This document shows positions 61,725 through 64,000 of a stretch of DNA of 64,000 bases, piece by piece. Source of the stretch: Steroidobacteraceae bacterium (GTDB lineage: Bacteria; Pseudomonadota; Gammaproteobacteria; Steroidobacterales; Steroidobacteraceae). Made by a program: the position numbers and the translations under genes. The stretch is taken from NCBI GenBank assembly GCA_019683695.1, contig JADGHX010000003.1, positions 23,739 to 87,738 on the forward strand, read 5' to 3'. Position 1 is the first letter of the stretch; each line of letters begins with the position of its first letter. A model generated the notes under the pieces. It was not told the origin of the DNA. It worked only from the letters and a program-made list of their open reading frames with translations, and did no database searches.

Positions 61725-62468
61725 TCAAACGCGCGCCAGGACCTCGTCCGGTATCTGGGCATTCGAGTAGACGCTCTGCACGTCATCGAGATCCTCGAGC
61801 ATCTCCACGAGGTGCACCATGTTTTCCGCGGCTTCGCCTTCCAGCGGGGCGACCACCGAGGCCCGCTGGGTGATCTCCGCCGCGGGTGGATCGAAGCCGT
61901 CGGCCGCGAGATGCGCACGCACGGTTTCGAAATCCAGCGGATCGGTGAGCACTTCGATGGAGCCATCCGGATTCGTCACCACGTCCTCCGCCCCGGCCTG
62001 CAGCGCGGCCTCCATGAGACGGTCTTCATCCGTGCCCGGCGGATACGTGATGAGCCCCACCTGATTGAACAGGTACGACACGGAGCCGCTCGCGCCGAGC
62101 GCTCCGCCGCACGCATGGAAGGCATGGCGCACTTCGGCGACGGTGCGGTTGCGGTTGTCCGTGAGGCAATCGACCATCAGGGCAGCACCACCGGGGCCAT
62201 AACCTTCGTACCTCACGCTGTCGTAGGGCACGCCGCCCGACTCCCCCGCGGCGCGCCGGATCGCCCGCTCGATGGTGTCCCTGGGCATGCTGTGGGCGCG
62301 AGCCCGGTCGATGGCGAGCCTCAGGCGGGGATTCGACCCCTGGTCCGCACCGCCTGTCCGGGTCGCAGTAACGATTTCGCGGATGAGCTTGTTGAAGATC
62401 TTGCCCCGCCTCTTGTCCTGTGCCCCTTTGCGGTGCTGGATGTTAGCCCACTTGCTGTGACCTGCCAT
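61725..62468 (-). CDS. yebC: YebC/PmpR family regulator
   Basis: 247 residues. MAGHSKWANIQHRKGAQDKR followed by RGKIFNKLIREI is the family signature; YEGYGPGGAALMVDCLTDNR and LVEMLEDLDDVQSVYSNAQI are conserved. The family is reported both as a DNA-binding regulator and as a translation factor that relieves ribosome stalling. It is the first gene of the leftward ruv-tol series; its promoter lies in the 236 bases shared with relA. Confidence 0.96.
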   Translation of the reverse strand: MAGHSKWANIQHRKGAQDKRRGKIFNKLIREIVTATRTGGADQGSNPRLRLAIDRARAHSMPRDTIERAIRRAAGESGGVPYDSVRYEGYGPGGAALMVDCLTDNRNRTVAEVRHAFHACGGALGASGSVSYLFNQVGLITYPPGTDEDRLMEAALQAGAEDVVTNPDGSIEVLTDPLDFETVRAHLAADGFDPPAAEITQRASVVAPLEGEAAENMVHLVEMLEDLDDVQSVYSNAQIPDEVLARV

Positions 62469-62704
62469 GAGTCGCCGGTAAAACGAGGCGGGTATGATAG
62501 CCGCAAACCCGAGCGTACGGCATGGCGCAACTTTCGCGCCCTTCCGGCATCCGGATCGATTGCAAATTTTGCCTCCGTCGCCACATACCGGCGCACCGCC
62601 GCGAGGTGCGGCACCTGGCTGGCGCCGAAGGGCGGCACCCGCGTCGACCGGAACATCGCCGGTACCTTGTTTAAATGGCTACCTGACCTGCGAAGTCGCT
62701 CGAC

Positions 62705-64000
62705 GTGGAAACACCTCAACTCTGCCCACCTGAAATTCGCGAAGCGCTCGCCCGTACACGCGACGCGCTCGGGGAGGTGAGCCCCGAGGCGCAGGGTGCA
62801 CTCGGCCACAGTCCGGAGGCCGCGGAGGTGGTCGGTGCGCTCACCGGCAACGCCGAGCTTGCGAATGCGCTGATGCTGAGCCCCGTGCTCGGCCGGGATG
62901 GTGTCACCCCCGAGAAGCTCGGCGAGCTGGTCACGCCCGCAGCAATCCGCATCGCCACCGACCTGCAACGCATCGGTGATGTCGGCCTGCCGCGGGACTG
63001 GTCCCCCGCCCAGGGCCTGAACCCTCGCCAGGCCGAAACGGTGCGCAAGATGCTGCTCGCGGTCGTCAGTGACCCGCGACTCGTGGTCGCCCGTCTGTCG
63101 GAGGAGCTCGTCCGCCTGCGCCATGCCAGGGACCTCTCCGCGGAGGAGCGGGAGCGCCTGGCGCTCGAGGCCCGCGCCGTCTTCGCGCCCCTCGCGAACC
63201 GGTTGGGCGTGTGGCAGATCAAGTGGGAGCTGGAAGACCTCGCGTTCCGCTATCTGGAGCCCGAGGAGTACCGGCGCATCGCCGCCGCGCTCAACGAGCG
63301 CCGGGCAGATCGCGAGCGCTATATCGAGGAGGTGTGCGCCATCCTGCGCAAGGCCCTGGAGCAGGAAGGCATTCGCGCCGAGGTGTACGGCCGCCCGAAG
63401 CACATCTACAGCATCTATCGCAAGATGCAGCGCAAGCAGCTCGCGTTCGAGGAAGTCTTCGACGTGCGCGCAGTGCGCATCGTGGTGGATTCCATTCCGG
63501 ACTGCTATGCGGCGCTCGGCGTGGTGCACGGGCTGTGGACGTACATTCCCGGGGAATTCGACGACTACATCGCGACCCCGAAGGGCAATTTCTACCGCTC
63601 GATCCACACGGCCGTCATCGGGCCGCAGAAGCGCAGCGTCGAGGTGCAGATCCGCACGCGCGAGATGCACGAGCATGCCGAGCTGGGCGTGGCGGCGCAC
63701 TGGCAATACAAGGAAGGCGGTCCGCGCGATGCGCAGTACGAGCGCAAGATCGAGTGGGTGCGGCGCCTGCTCGAGCCGCACGAGACACCGGAGGCAGACA
63801 GGGACTTCCTCGAGCGCATGCGCGTGGAGCTCTTCGAGGATCGCGTGTACGTGCTCACGCCGAAGGGTGAAGTGGTCGACCTGCCGCGCGGCGCCACGCC
63901 GCTCGATTTCGCGTATCACGTGCACACGGACCTGGGTCACCGATGCCGGGGCGCGAAGATCAACGGCCGCATCGTGCCCCTCGATTACACGCTGTCGAAC
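62705..64000 (+). CDS. relA: RelA-type (p)ppGpp synthetase, N-terminal part, cut by window edge
   Basis: 432 codons from a GTG at 62705 to the window edge. The degenerate HD region (KMLLAVVSDPRLVVARLSEE then LVRLRHARDLSAEERE) lacks the HD metal pair, as in RelA rather than SpoT. RLGVWQIKWELEDLAFRYLE leads into the synthetase domain: EVYGRPKHIYSIYRKMQRKQ, FDVRAVRIVVD, GEFDDYIATPKGNFYRSIHT and ELGVAAHWQYKEG. The TGS domain begins at DRVYVLTPKGEVVDLPRGAT. It makes the stringent-response alarmone at stalled ribosomes. The start is uncertain because no strong ribosome binding site is visible. Confidence 0.93.
   Translation, partial: METPQLCPPEIREALARTRDALGEVSPEAQGALGHSPEAAEVVGALTGNAELANALMLSPVLGRDGVTPEKLGELVTPAAIRIATDLQRIGDVGLPRDWSPAQGLNPRQAETVRKMLLAVVSDPRLVVARLSEELVRLRHARDLSAEERERLALEARAVFAPLANRLGVWQIKWELEDLAFRYLEPEEYRRIAAALNERRADRERYIEEVCAILRKALEQEGIRAEVYGRPKHIYSIYRKMQRKQLAFEEVFDVRAVRIVVDSIPDCYAALGVVHGLWTYIPGEFDDYIATPKGNFYRSIHTAVIGPQKRSVEVQIRTREMHEHAELGVAAHWQYKEGGPRDAQYERKIEWVRRLLEPHETPEADRDFLERMRVELFEDRVYVLTPKGEVVDLPRGATPLDFAYHVHTDLGHRCRGAKINGRIVPLDYTLSN

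Noticed and set aside
62321..63940. 539-codon minus-strand open frame over relA
   Set aside because: The plus-strand reading is a clear RelA; the minus-strand product has no recognisable domain.
1..64000. CRISPR array, rRNA genes or insertion sequences
   Set aside because: None seen: no regularly spaced repeats, no rRNA-like sequence, and no transposase motifs in any translated frame. The only recombinase is the tyrosine integrase.

Overview
The window is strongly GC-rich bacterial chromosome and looks gammaproteobacterial. The best evidence is the right arm: yebC-ruvC-ruvA-ruvB-ybgC-tolQ-tolR-tolA-tolB-pal-cpoB-queE-queC-tRNA-Lys all run in one direction, a classic gammaproteobacterial order, with relA divergent at the edge. 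A PEP-CTERM protein and many catabolic genes suggest an environmental aerobe, possibly a Steroidobacteraceae/Nevskiales-type lineage; that placement is inference.

Left arm (1-34.4 kb), catabolism and regulation. It opens with a cut-off acyl-CoA desaturase. A leftward cluster follows (quinone oxidoreductase, amidohydrolase, 6PGDH-like dehydrogenase, alpha/beta hydrolase) with a divergent AraC regulator and an MFS transporter. Next is a rightward LysR / FAD-oxidoreductase / two-subunit aconitase X block. From 10.9 to 20.5 kb lies a phenylacetate cluster: paaZ, a fused enoyl-CoA hydratase/hydroxyacyl-CoA dehydrogenase, paaG and paaE-D-C-B-A, with divergent paaX. Its paaE has lost the FAD-binding domain. 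A fused 1242-residue hydantoinase/oxoprolinase, an SDR, a SnoaL-like protein, a CrtI-like oxidoreductase, MgtC, a PAS hybrid histidine kinase, a Do-like protease, folD and a DUF2058 protein follow.

Middle (34.4-41.6 kb). A secreted beta-propeller protein, a gene-free stretch with four copies of a repeat arranged around a hairpin, an RRM protein with a clear terminator, a frameshifted and internally deleted KaiC/histidine kinase/receiver pseudogene, a berberine-bridge-type flavoenzyme, a PEP-CTERM protein and a higBA toxin-antitoxin pair.

Integrated element (41,610-52,696, about 11.1 kb). It sits in tRNA-Lys(TTT) and is bounded by 48-bp direct repeats equal to the 3' end of the tRNA. Paired arm-type repeats lie inside both ends. 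It carries a tyrosine integrase, an AlpA-like regulator, a Toprim primase, a RepA-like ATPase, an iteron array around a palindrome, and a tightly overlapped operon with a TerS/Nu1-like protein, a proteasome-fold Ntn hydrolase, small zinc and HTH proteins, a DUF2190 capsid-decoration protein and an S24-like protein. No large terminase, portal, major capsid or tail gene is visible. This fits a phage satellite (PICI-like) or a decayed prophage, and is the most novel part of the window.

Right arm (52.7-64 kb). Housekeeping: queuosine precursor synthesis, the Tol-Pal envelope system, Holliday-junction processing, YebC and the stringent-response synthetase RelA (cut off at the edge).
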